Of a DNA stretch of 64,000 nucleotides, positions 8,731 to 16,383 are shown in pieces (positions within the stretch are counted from its first letter, which is position 1; the number at the start of each line of letters is the position of its first letter). The translations under genes were made by a program, and so were the position numbers. The stretch is from CAZMMV01 sp964637035 (lineage in GTDB: Bacteria; Bacillota; Clostridia; Tissierellales; Tissierellaceae): contig CAZWTU010000004.1 of the NCBI GenBank assembly GCA_964637035.1, positions 1 to 64,000 of the forward strand, read 5' to 3'. The notes beneath the pieces are model-generated. The model saw only the letters and a list, made by a program, of their open reading frames with translations, was not told where the DNA came from and made no database searches.

Positions 8731-9209
8731 AGTATAACCCCCATTATCATTGAAATTACAATAGCCATTCCAAAGCTTAATAAGTTTCTACTTAGGGCAA
8801 ACTTTGTACCAAACTCTTTTCTCTCTAAATTAAATGTTACAAAGCCAACCATTGTAAGTGTAGTTAAAAATGCAACTGCAGGCATTATACTAGCTCCCAT
8901 GTCTACCATTGAACCTACTAGGGGGAAGGCCACAAATGCAGGAATTAAAGTTATGCTCCCTACTAAGGCTGCCAATATTGTAGCTATGATTGGATTTGAA
9001 CCTCCTAAGTAATTTTTTATAGTCTCTGGTGGTACCAAGGTAAGTATCAAACCTATTAAAAACAATATACCTATAATCTGGGGCATCATCCCACCCATCA
9101 TTCCCTTTGACTTCTTCATAGATGCTAGAGTTTTATCTTTACCTCTTATCATTGAAACAATAAACCAAATCAATGTAACAACCCATAGTGCAATTGTAAA
9201 TGGATCCAT
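8727..9209 (-). CDS. Permease, first half of an ArsP/DUF318-like transporter
   Basis: 160 residues with about four membrane segments. It contains GSITLIPAFVAFPLVGSMVD followed by GAS, the counterpart of GSISAGPIYAAFPVAKTLLN in the next gene, so the two proteins are the two inverted-repeat halves of a transporter that is usually one chain of about 300-350 residues. The stop overlaps the start of the next gene by four bases. A Crp-like regulator is divergently transcribed 100 bases away with a perfect palindrome in between, suggesting it controls this pair. Confidence 0.75.
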   Translation of the reverse strand: MDPFTIALWVVTLIWFIVSMIRGKDKTLASMKKSKGMMGGMMPQIIGILFLIGLILTLVPPETIKNYLGGSNPIIATILAALVGSITLIPAFVAFPLVGSMVDMGASIMPAVAFLTTLTMVGFVTFNLERKEFGTKFALSRNLLSFGMAIVISMIMGVIL

Positions 9210-9267
9210 ATAACCTCTCCTCTCAATATTCTTCTATGTCTCACTTCTATATATTAATATAATCTGC

Positions 9268-9296
9268 TATAATAAAAAGTAACTATAGTTACTTTT
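9268..9296 (+). promoter_or_regulatory. -10 box and 22-bp perfect palindrome (probable operator)
   Basis: A TATAAT box at 9268-9273 is followed directly by a perfect palindrome at 9275-9296 with half-sites AAAAGTAACTA/TAGTTACTTTT. The palindrome covers the expected transcription start of the Crp-like regulator gene and lies in its divergent promoter region with the permease genes. It is a natural binding site for that dimeric regulator, giving autoregulation and control of the permease. It could also form a hairpin just before the ribosome site GGAGG. Confidence 0.65.
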
Positions 9297-9308
9297 CGGA
9301 GGTTTTTT

Positions 9309-9962
9309 ATGAATATATTTAAGTATATTGATTTTTTATTAAATATATCTCTTTTCAATGGCTTTGAGACCACTGAATTATACGCATCATTAGAAAGAGA
9401 AACTTTAATTCAAGCTTTTACTAGAAATCAAATAGTTTATCTACAAAATGAGAAAGCCAATACCATGGATATAATCTTAGAAGGAAGTGTAATAATACAA
9501 AACATAGATAATAATGGAAACATACTTTCCATAGTTTCTTTAGATAAGGGGGATATGCTGGGAGGAAATCTCATATTTTCAAATAAAAACGAATATCCCA
9601 TGACTGTAATAGCTCAAACAGATATGATATTATTGCGGATAACAAAAAATACTATCTTAGATTTATGCCAATCCAATAAGGATTTCTTAGTTAATCTATT
9701 AGAAATTTTTTCTGATAAGGCCTTAGTCTTGACTAGTAAAATACATTCATTAGTTAGAAAAACAATCAGGGAGAAAATAATGGAATTTTTATTATTTGAA
9801 ATAAGCAGGCAAAAAACCAATACCATCACTTTGCCCCTATCAAAAAAGGAATTATCTGAGAGATTTGGAGTTGAGAGGCCCTCTTTACAAAGAGAGTTGA
9901 TGAAAATGAAGAATGAAGGTTTAATTGATTATGACGCTAGGACTATGACCCTACTTTCTTAA
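9309..9962 (+). CDS. Crp/Fnr-family transcriptional regulator
   Basis: 217 residues: an N-terminal cyclic-nucleotide-binding-type beta barrel (about 20-120), a long dimer helix (about 125-160) and a winged helix-turn-helix (LSKKELSERFGVERPSLQRELMKMKNEGLI, about 175-205). It lacks the N-terminal cysteine cluster of Fnr and the Arg-Ser phosphate-binding signature of Crp, so its effector is not obvious. It is divergent from the split permease, and a perfect palindrome sits over its own promoter. It is probably a dedicated regulator of that transporter. The ATG is preceded by GGAGG at good spacing. Confidence 0.88.
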   Translation: MNIFKYIDFLLNISLFNGFETTELYASLERETLIQAFTRNQIVYLQNEKANTMDIILEGSVIIQNIDNNGNILSIVSLDKGDMLGGNLIFSNKNEYPMTVIAQTDMILLRITKNTILDLCQSNKDFLVNLLEIFSDKALVLTSKIHSLVRKTIREKIMEFLLFEISRQKTNTITLPLSKKELSERFGVERPSLQRELMKMKNEGLIDYDARTMTLLS

Positions 9963-10020
9963 TTTAACCATCTTACTTGATGACTTAAATAAAACTCTGG
10001 GCTATAAAGAGTTACAAAAT

Positions 10021-10068
10021 AATTAACCAGCATAATCCACATATATATGTGGGTCATACTGGTTAATT
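10021..10068. terminator. Bidirectional terminator between convergent genes
   Basis: A two-tier hairpin: the outer stem AATTAACCAG/CTGGTTAATT (10021-10030 with 10059-10068) encloses an inner palindrome, CCACATATATATGTGG. It lies between the convergent regulator gene and the aminotransferase gene. Confidence 0.75.
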
Positions 10069-10096
10069 TATCTTATTTGTTTTACTTATATATCTC

Positions 10097-11263
10097 TTAT
10101 TCTACTGCTTGTTTTATCCTTTTTAAACCATCTTCTAGGGTCTTTCTTGGACAGCCTATATTTAGTCTAAAGAATCCTTGTCCTCCATGACCAAACATTT
10201 CTCCATTGTTTAGCATTACTTTCCCCTTTTCAATTAAAAGATTATTTAACTCTTCCGGGGTCTTAGCTAGTTCATTGAAGTCAAGCCATAATAAATAAGT
10301 ACCCTCTGGCTTATATGTCTTTACACCCTTTATATTTTCATTTATAAATTCTACTGCATAATCAGCATTTTCTTCCATATATTTAAGGGCTTGTTCTAGC
10401 CATTGACCCCCATGATTATAGGCAGCTGTAAATCCTGCTACAGAAAAGGTATTAGCATGGGTTAATTCTAATTGTTCTAATTTTTTATTGAATTTATTCC
10501 TAATATCTTTGTTTGGTATTATGGCTACTGAGGCAAATAATCCAGGTATATTGAAAGATTTACTTGGTGCCATAAGGGTTATTGTGTTCATAGCTAAGTC
10601 TTCAGATATAGCAGCCGTAGGTATATGCTCATGTCCCTTAAATGTTAAATCACAATGAATTTCATCAGATACTATTATAAGTCCCTTATCTATACAGGTA
10701 TTACCAAACTCCTCTAAGTCATCCCTTGTCCAAACTCTACCTACAGGATTGTGAGGACTGCAAAGTACTGCAAGTTTAGTTCTTTCAGTAATCTTATCTT
10801 TCATATCTTGAAAATCCATGTCATATTTCTCATTATTTAATTTTAAAGGGTTTTCCACTATCTTCCTACCATTGTTTTCTGCTACCCTATAGAAAGGGTG
10901 ATATACTGGTGGCTGTATAAGTATTTCATCATCTTCTTTTGTAAATGCATTTGTAGCCACGCTTATTCCAGGTACTATTCCAGGAATAAAAGATATCCAT
11001 TCTTTTTCAACATTCCATTTATATTTATTATAAATCCAATTTATAATTGAATTGAAAAAACTATCCGGTAGAAGGTCATAGCCTATTATACCGTGGTCTG
11101 TAGGCTCTCTTAAGGCATTTAATATTTCATCTGCAACTTTAAAATCCATATCTGCAACCCACATAGGCAATATATCATCAGTGCCGTATTCCATTTTACC
11201 CATATTCCATTTAATAGAATTACTATCTTTTCTATCTAATACTTGATTAAAATCATATTTCAA
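10097..11263 (-). CDS. PatB/MalY-type cystathionine beta-lyase / aminotransferase (TTG start)
   Basis: 388 residues of fold-type I PLP enzyme. Motifs: WVADMDFKV near the N-terminus, the SPHNPVGRVW loop, SDEIHCDL, and the PLP lysine in APSKSFNIPG (about residue 232). These are typical of the MalY/PatB group, which cleave cystathionine or cysteine C-S bonds. I place the start at TTG 11263: it is the first codon with correct spacing (nine bases) from AAGGGG and gives MKYDFNQVLDRK, which matches the N-termini of MalY proteins. The in-frame ATG at 11272 touches the ribosome site, and the one at 11311 falls inside the upstream terminator. The gene follows fprA by only 54 bases, with a terminator between them, so it may rely on read-through. 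Confidence 0.86.
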   Translation of the reverse strand: MKYDFNQVLDRKDSNSIKWNMGKMEYGTDDILPMWVADMDFKVADEILNALREPTDHGIIGYDLLPDSFFNSIINWIYNKYKWNVEKEWISFIPGIVPGISVATNAFTKEDDEILIQPPVYHPFYRVAENNGRKIVENPLKLNNEKYDMDFQDMKDKITERTKLAVLCSPHNPVGRVWTRDDLEEFGNTCIDKGLIIVSDEIHCDLTFKGHEHIPTAAISEDLAMNTITLMAPSKSFNIPGLFASVAIIPNKDIRNKFNKKLEQLELTHANTFSVAGFTAAYNHGGQWLEQALKYMEENADYAVEFINENIKGVKTYKPEGTYLLWLDFNELAKTPEELNNLLIEKGKVMLNNGEMFGHGGQGFFRLNIGCPRKTLEDGLKRIKQAVE

Positions 11264-11283
11264 TACTATCATCCCCTTAACGT

Positions 11284-11308
11284 AAAAAAGAGGCAGAAAA
11301 ACTGCCCC
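11284..11308 (-). terminator. Intrinsic terminator after the flavodiiron protein gene
   Basis: On the minus strand, GGCAG-TTTTT-CTGCC (11306-11292) is followed by TCTTTTTT (11291-11284). It lies just past the fprA stop and just before the patB ribosome site. Confidence 0.85.
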
Positions 11309-11316
11309 CATATTTT

Positions 11317-12504
11317 TTATAACTTCTCTGCAAAATTCTTCCCAAATTCTCTACATTGGTCCATTGCTTCATCATCTGGATTCCAAAGTACTCTAATTCC
11401 TTCTTGTACTAAGTCTAGCTTAGCCCCTTTTATTTTTTCCTCTAATATGGCTAAGGATTCACCAGACCATCCGTAGGAAGCAAATGCCGCTGCCTTTTTG
11501 TTTTTAAATCCAATTCCCTGAATCATTTCGAGTAGGCCACCTGTAGCATGCATTATACCCTTATTTACAGTTGATGCACCAAATAATATGGCCTTTGATT
11601 TAAACAATTCTGTAATTACATCATTTTTGTCGGTCTTAGCAGCATTATAAAGTTTTATAGTAACCTCATTATCTACTGATTTTATTCCTTCTCCTATGGC
11701 TTCAGCCATTCTTCTTGTTGCACCCCACATAGAATCATATACTAGGGTAATTTGATTTTCTTGATATCCATCTGCCCATTCTAAATATTTTTCCACTATT
11801 TGCGCCGGATTGTTTCTCCATATAACCCCATGGGATGTTGCAATCATACTTAATGGAAGTTCTAAGCTTAAAATTTCTTTTATCTTATTTGTTACAAGTG
11901 GACTAAAGGGAGTCAATATATTTGCATAGTATTTTATGGCTTCTTGATAAAGTTCCGCCTGATCTACTAAGTCATTATACATATGGTCTGATGCATAGTG
12001 CTGTCCAAAGGCATCATTGCTAAATAATATACTTTCTCCATCCATATAGGTCATCATACTGTCTGGCCAATGAAGCATTCTTGCCTCTACAAAAGTTAAA
12101 GTAGATTCCCCTATATCTAAAGTGTCTCCAGTCTTTACCTCCACAAAATTCCAGTCTTCGTGAAAGTGACCCTTTAGTATTTTTATTCCATTACCTGTAC
12201 AATAAATAGGAGTATCTGGTATTTCTTTCATTAATAATGGCAAGGCACCACTATGGTCAATCTCACCGTGCTGTGCAATAATGTAGTCAATTTCATTTAG
12301 GTCAATTTCCTTCTTAAGATTCTCTACAAATTCCTCTGCAAAAGGTTCCCATACTGTGTCTATAAGTACTGTCTTTTCGTCCCTAATCAAGTATGAGTTG
12401 TAAGAAGAACCCCTGTCCGTAGAATACTCTTCTCCATGAAAGCTTTTTAGTTCCCAATCAATCTTACCTACCCAGCTCACCTTGTCAGTCATTTTAAAAC
12501 TCAT
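11317..12504 (-). CDS. A-type flavoprotein / flavodiiron protein (FprA, O2 or NO reductase)
   Basis: 395 residues. The N-terminal metallo-beta-lactamase-like domain holds the di-iron ligands: HGEIDH (H79, E81, D83, H84), LHWPDS, NDAFGQH and SHGVIW. The C-terminal flavodoxin domain begins near residue 255 (LVYDSMWGATRRMAEAIGEG, the FMN phosphate loop). This is the two-domain class without a fused rubredoxin. In anaerobes it reduces oxygen to water, or NO to nitrous oxide, using electrons from rubredoxin or F420H2-like donors. It is a cytoplasmic protection enzyme. The start is preceded by AGGAGG. It stands as its own transcription unit with a strong terminator. Confidence 0.95.
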   Translation of the reverse strand: MSFKMTDKVSWVGKIDWELKSFHGEEYSTDRGSSYNSYLIRDEKTVLIDTVWEPFAEEFVENLKKEIDLNEIDYIIAQHGEIDHSGALPLLMKEIPDTPIYCTGNGIKILKGHFHEDWNFVEVKTGDTLDIGESTLTFVEARMLHWPDSMMTYMDGESILFSNDAFGQHYASDHMYNDLVDQAELYQEAIKYYANILTPFSPLVTNKIKEILSLELPLSMIATSHGVIWRNNPAQIVEKYLEWADGYQENQITLVYDSMWGATRRMAEAIGEGIKSVDNEVTIKLYNAAKTDKNDVITELFKSKAILFGASTVNKGIMHATGGLLEMIQGIGFKNKKAAAFASYGWSGESLAILEEKIKGAKLDLVQEGIRVLWNPDDEAMDQCREFGKNFAEKL

Positions 12505-12579
12505 AATATACCTCCTTTAGTTTATATACGCTCTTAGTTTATTTATACCCTAATTTATAATTTTAATCCTAAACTAATC

Positions 12580-13467
12580 TTATTGGCCCATTAAATATTT
12601 TAAATATGGGGAATTTACAGGTAGCATTATAACAGTTTCATTATCTATAGAGGTCTTATAGCTATCTAATATTGTATATAGTTTAAAGAATTCTTCATCT
12701 TGTCCATAAGAATCATTGTAAATTCTAGCCGCTTCCTTCTCCCCTTCTGCAACTATTTCCTGAGCTTGAGCGCCAGTTTTAGCTATAATCTCAGCTACTT
12801 CCCTATCTGCATTTGCAGTGATTTTAGTATTTTCTGCATCACCCTGGGATAAGTATTCCTGAGCCTTACTAGCCCTTTCTGATATCATCCTCTTATATAC
12901 AGATTGCTCATTACTTTCAGGTAAATCTATTCTCTTCATCTGAATATCTACTACTTCAATACCATTTCCATTAAGTTCCAATATATCATTAATGTTATCT
13001 TGAACTATCTTATCTACATTTCCCCTAAAGTTATCTGCATCACTAGCATTGATTATTGCCCCATATTCTAATTTACCTAATTCATTTCTAACATTAGAAT
13101 ACATGATATCACTAAGTCTTGCCTCTGCACCATCTAATGTTTTTAATGTTTCTACCATTTTTATAGGTTCTGTTATTTTCCACAATGTATAATAATCAAC
13201 TAGTATTCTCTTTTTGTCAAAGGTATTAATTTCTGTTGCTGGCACATCGTAAAATAATACATATCTTGGTATTTTTTCCATTATTTGTATAAATGGTACC
13301 TTCATCTTAAGTCCATCAGTATCTATTACATTTACTATTTTACCAAATTGTTTTATTACAGCGTATTCATTTGGCCTAACTACAAAAATATTAGGTAAGA
13401 CTAATACCACTACTAATAAGATCGGTACTAAAGTAAATAATAATGTTTTTATGGTTTTCTTACTCAT
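12580..13467 (-). CDS. hflC: HflC, SPFH/band-7 membrane protease modulator
   Basis: 295 residues: a membrane anchor at about 8-28, an SPFH (band 7) domain at about 28-200 and a coiled-coil tail rich in Ala and Glu (about 200-260). It follows hflK with no intergenic base. HflK and HflC form a large membrane assembly that surrounds and restrains the FtsH protease. The ATG at 13467 abuts the hflK stop, and the ribosome site GGAGG lies inside the end of hflK. Confidence 0.92.
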   Translation of the reverse strand: MSKKTIKTLLFTLVPILLVVVLVLPNIFVVRPNEYAVIKQFGKIVNVIDTDGLKMKVPFIQIMEKIPRYVLFYDVPATEINTFDKKRILVDYYTLWKITEPIKMVETLKTLDGAEARLSDIMYSNVRNELGKLEYGAIINASDADNFRGNVDKIVQDNINDILELNGNGIEVVDIQMKRIDLPESNEQSVYKRMISERASKAQEYLSQGDAENTKITANADREVAEIIAKTGAQAQEIVAEGEKEAARIYNDSYGQDEEFFKLYTILDSYKTSIDNETVIMLPVNSPYLKYLMGQ

Positions 13468-14550
13468 TTAATTCGTCCCCTCCTTTAATAATTCTTGAAT
13501 GGGCAAATATTTCACTGTAGACCCATTATCATCTACTATTAGAAGCTTAGCATCACTAAATGCTGTCCGTATGGCTTCAATATTTAATCTATTTCTAGTT
13601 ACTACTGGATTGTATTGATATTCCGAGTAAATAGCGTTGAATTTAGCCACATCTCCCTTAGCCTTTTCAATTACACTTATTTTTTCTCCTTCAGCTCTAG
13701 AAAGTATAGCTGCCCGTTCACCTTCTACTTGATTGATTTTTTCATTTCTATATTTCTCAGCTTGATTTATTTTTGTTATTCTTTCTTCCCTAGCATCAGT
13801 TACTGATTTAAAAGCAGCATCAACTTCAGTATTTGGTAAGTCGACATCTTGTAAGTTAACGTTTATTATAGATACTCCTAAACCATATACTTCTGTTAAT
13901 TTTATTAGATTATCCCTTATATCATTTATTATCTCTGCCCTTCCATCTGTTAATGCATCATCTACTGCAGAACTTCCTATTACTCCTCTTAAAGATGATG
14001 ATGTTGCATTATATAAAATAGTCTCTGGATCATTTGTATTATAAAGAAAAGCTATGGGATCAACTATCTTCCACTGAACTTCTAAATCTGCTAAGATTAT
14101 ATTTTCATCTCCAGTTATCATTTTAGATTCTGCTTCACTTACACCCAGCCCCTTCTCTTGAGATTCATATCCTAAGGTTAAGGAAAAGGTCTCCTTAGAC
14201 AGCTTATGTACCTTTTGTATAGGATATGGAAGCTTAAATTTTAGACCTGAATCCATTATATTACCTGTTGGCCTCCCAAAAGTTGTTAGGACAGCAAACT
14301 CTGTTTGGTCAACTGTATAAAAAGATGACATCCCCAAAAGTAAAATAATAACAAGTACTCCAATACCCCAAACTAGCTTGGTGTTTATTTTAAAATTCGG
14401 CTTTTTCCTCTTCTGTTCATCCATATCAATAACATTATCATCATTTTTTTCCGCTTCTTTTTTCTTCTTTACTTGCTCTAGTACTAAATAACCTAATAGT
14501 AGAGCAATTAAAATAATATATTGCACTTTACCACTCCTTTCGTTTCTCAT
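13468..14550 (-). CDS. hflK: HflK, SPFH/band-7 membrane protease modulator
   Basis: 360 residues. It has a hydrophobic segment at about 10-26, a lysine-rich stretch, a second membrane segment at about 58-77, an SPFH domain (about 80-270; it begins with SSFYTVDQTEFAVLTTFGRP) and a charged helical tail. The extra N-terminal segment compared with HflC is usual for HflK. It is the first gene of the hflKC pair. FtsH is not in the window. Confidence 0.92.
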   Translation of the reverse strand: MRNERSGKVQYIILIALLLGYLVLEQVKKKKEAEKNDDNVIDMDEQKRKKPNFKINTKLVWGIGVLVIILLLGMSSFYTVDQTEFAVLTTFGRPTGNIMDSGLKFKLPYPIQKVHKLSKETFSLTLGYESQEKGLGVSEAESKMITGDENIILADLEVQWKIVDPIAFLYNTNDPETILYNATSSSLRGVIGSSAVDDALTDGRAEIINDIRDNLIKLTEVYGLGVSIINVNLQDVDLPNTEVDAAFKSVTDAREERITKINQAEKYRNEKINQVEGERAAILSRAEGEKISVIEKAKGDVAKFNAIYSEYQYNPVVTRNRLNIEAIRTAFSDAKLLIVDDNGSTVKYLPIQELLKEGTN

Positions 14551-14701
14551 CTTTATTATATACCCTGGACCTCCTAAAAGCTAACATACATTTACTTGTG
14601 TAGTTTTTTGTCTTCTTTTTGTAAGCCTGGCATAGCTTCATTTAATGTCATAATCATATTAATTATATATTAACTAATTGTTAACTACTTATAATTTATT
14701 T

Positions 14702-15382
14702 CTATTTTATTTCTTCCAAGCCCTCTTTATCTAATATTATTATTTTTCTATGTCCTATAACCTCCACCAAACCCGCTTCCTGGAATAGCCTTAATTTCCT
14801 GCTTAAAGTTTCTTGACTCATTCCCAATTGAGAAGCCCAATCTCCTCTTCTCATCTTTAAAATTACTTCTTCTTTATCCCCAGATAATTTGATTAAGGAT
14901 TGTGATATCCTTCTTTCTACACTATAAAGATTAATATTTTCTATTAGATCTTCTGTGCTCTCCAACCTTTGACTTAATTCTTCCATTACCTTAAAAGCTA
15001 TTCCCGGGTATTTTTGCATAAGGCCTTTTAAACTTTTTCCATCTATTACACATACTACAGTCTTGGATAAAACTTCTGCATTATCTTTTAATGATAGATG
15101 ACTAAAAAGGGATAACTCACCCATAAACTCTCCAGGGCCTAGTACCCTGATTACTTGTTCTTTTCCTGATTCAGTAATTCTAGTTATCTTAACTTTTCCA
15201 GAATGAATTACATAAAGCTTCTCACCCTTCTCCCCAGCCATATATATCATTTCATTTTTTTCATAAGATTTCTCACTGGTGATTTTAGCGACTTCCATCA
15301 TTTCATCATAGGATAAGTTGCTAAAAATTGGCACAATTTCTATACAATTTTTTCCTTCCCTAGTAAAGCAGTTACAATCCAT
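14702..15382 (-). CDS. Crp/Fnr-family regulator with an N-terminal cysteine cluster (probable redox sensor)
   Basis: 226 residues: an effector-binding beta barrel (about 17-115), dimer helix (about 120-150) and winged helix-turn-helix (RGDWASQLGMSQETLSRKLRLFQEAGLV, about 180-207). The N-terminus MDCNCFTREGKNC supplies C3, C5 and C13, and a fourth cysteine lies in VVCVID near residue 112, an arrangement reminiscent of the four cluster ligands of Fnr. An oxygen- or NO-sensitive iron-sulfur cluster is therefore plausible, though the spacing is not that of E. coli Fnr. Nearby genes include hflKC and the flavodiiron protein, which would suit an oxidative-stress regulator; direct targets cannot be seen. 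Confidence 0.88.
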   Translation of the reverse strand: MDCNCFTREGKNCIEIVPIFSNLSYDEMMEVAKITSEKSYEKNEMIYMAGEKGEKLYVIHSGKVKITRITESGKEQVIRVLGPGEFMGELSLFSHLSLKDNAEVLSKTVVCVIDGKSLKGLMQKYPGIAFKVMEELSQRLESTEDLIENINLYSVERRISQSLIKLSGDKEEVILKMRRGDWASQLGMSQETLSRKLRLFQEAGLVEVIGHRKIIILDKEGLEEIK

Positions 15383-15555
15383 TCAATCATCTCCTAAATA
15401 GATACTCTTTATTAAATATACCCATAAGATCACATCTTAAAAGTTTAACTACATTTATATCTATATGAAAATTAAATTTCTTTCGTATTTTGTAATCAAT
15501 TCGTAATACTAAGATAGAAGGGTTATGGTATTATAATAATAAGGAGAGTGATAAA

Positions 15556-16341
15556 ATGAAAATTAGATTTAAACTGATTTCATTTTCTTTACTAATAATA
15601 TTAATCTTGGCTTTATCCATTGGATGTACTCCGACAGATGACATACCCAATGATGAAAGCAAGGCTAATAATTTGGATGAAGAGATATTCATGGAATTAG
15701 GTTTTTTAGATGAAAGATATATGAAAGATGATAAGAAATTTATTGTAATAGAAACTAATGAAAAAGATTTAGAGTTAGAAATTTTAGATGATGATTTATT
15801 TGACAGCTTGAAAGCTGATGAATATTATATGGTTTCATATAATAAAAATAATATTGTTCTGTCAATAGACACAAATGATTTCATTAAAGATTTAGTTGTA
15901 GAATCTTCTGAACAAGATAATGACACTGAAGAACTAGCTATTATCAACAAAGGGGAAAAGTTTGATACTAGTCACCTAACTTTACTTGATGCCTTTATTA
16001 TAGATATAGATAATAATGGAGAAGACGAGAAAGTTGCTATGTACACTAGGGCAGAAAAAGATAAGAGTGGAGAAATCATGTGGGATGATGGCCAAGATTG
16101 GATTATATTGGTTGAAGGAAAAGATAATGATTATGTTTTATTTGATAATTATGTCCAACTAGGCACAATACAGTTGTTTGCTTATACAGTTGATGATGAT
16201 TTTTATATAGTTACTATTCAATCTGGCACTGCAAATCTAACAGTAAAAGAATATAAGTTTAACAAGGAAATACAGGCATTTGAGGCTAAGACAGGATTTA
16301 CTACTAGTGGAAATGTAAATATGCTTCATATGGGCAAATAA
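15556..16341 (+). CDS. Putative lipoprotein of unknown function
   Basis: 261 residues with a lipoprotein signal (LSIGC, Cys24) and a strongly acidic secreted body rich in Asp, Glu and Asn. The segment ITLLDAF-like, then IDIDNNGEDEKVAMYT resembles calcium-binding or FG-GAP-like Asp/Asn turns seen in surface proteins, but I do not recognise the family. It is transcribed from its own promoter (TATAAT about 20 bases before AAGGAGAG) and ended by a strong hairpin. It is divergent from the Fnr-like regulator gene, which might control it. Confidence 0.75.
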   Translation: MKIRFKLISFSLLIILILALSIGCTPTDDIPNDESKANNLDEEIFMELGFLDERYMKDDKKFIVIETNEKDLELEILDDDLFDSLKADEYYMVSYNKNNIVLSIDTNDFIKDLVVESSEQDNDTEELAIINKGEKFDTSHLTLLDAFIIDIDNNGEDEKVAMYTRAEKDKSGEIMWDDGQDWIILVEGKDNDYVLFDNYVQLGTIQLFAYTVDDDFYIVTIQSGTANLTVKEYKFNKEIQAFEAKTGFTTSGNVNMLHMGK

Positions 16342-16370
16342 AAAATGGAGATTTTCAAATCTCCATTTTT
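16341..16370. terminator. Bidirectional terminator
   Basis: A 14-bp perfect stem, AAAAATGGAGATTT (16341-16354) with AAATCTCCATTTTT (16357-16370), gives U-runs in both directions between the lipoprotein gene and the convergent GGDEF-EAL gene. Confidence 0.9.
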
Positions 16371-16383
16371 TTATTTAAATCTT

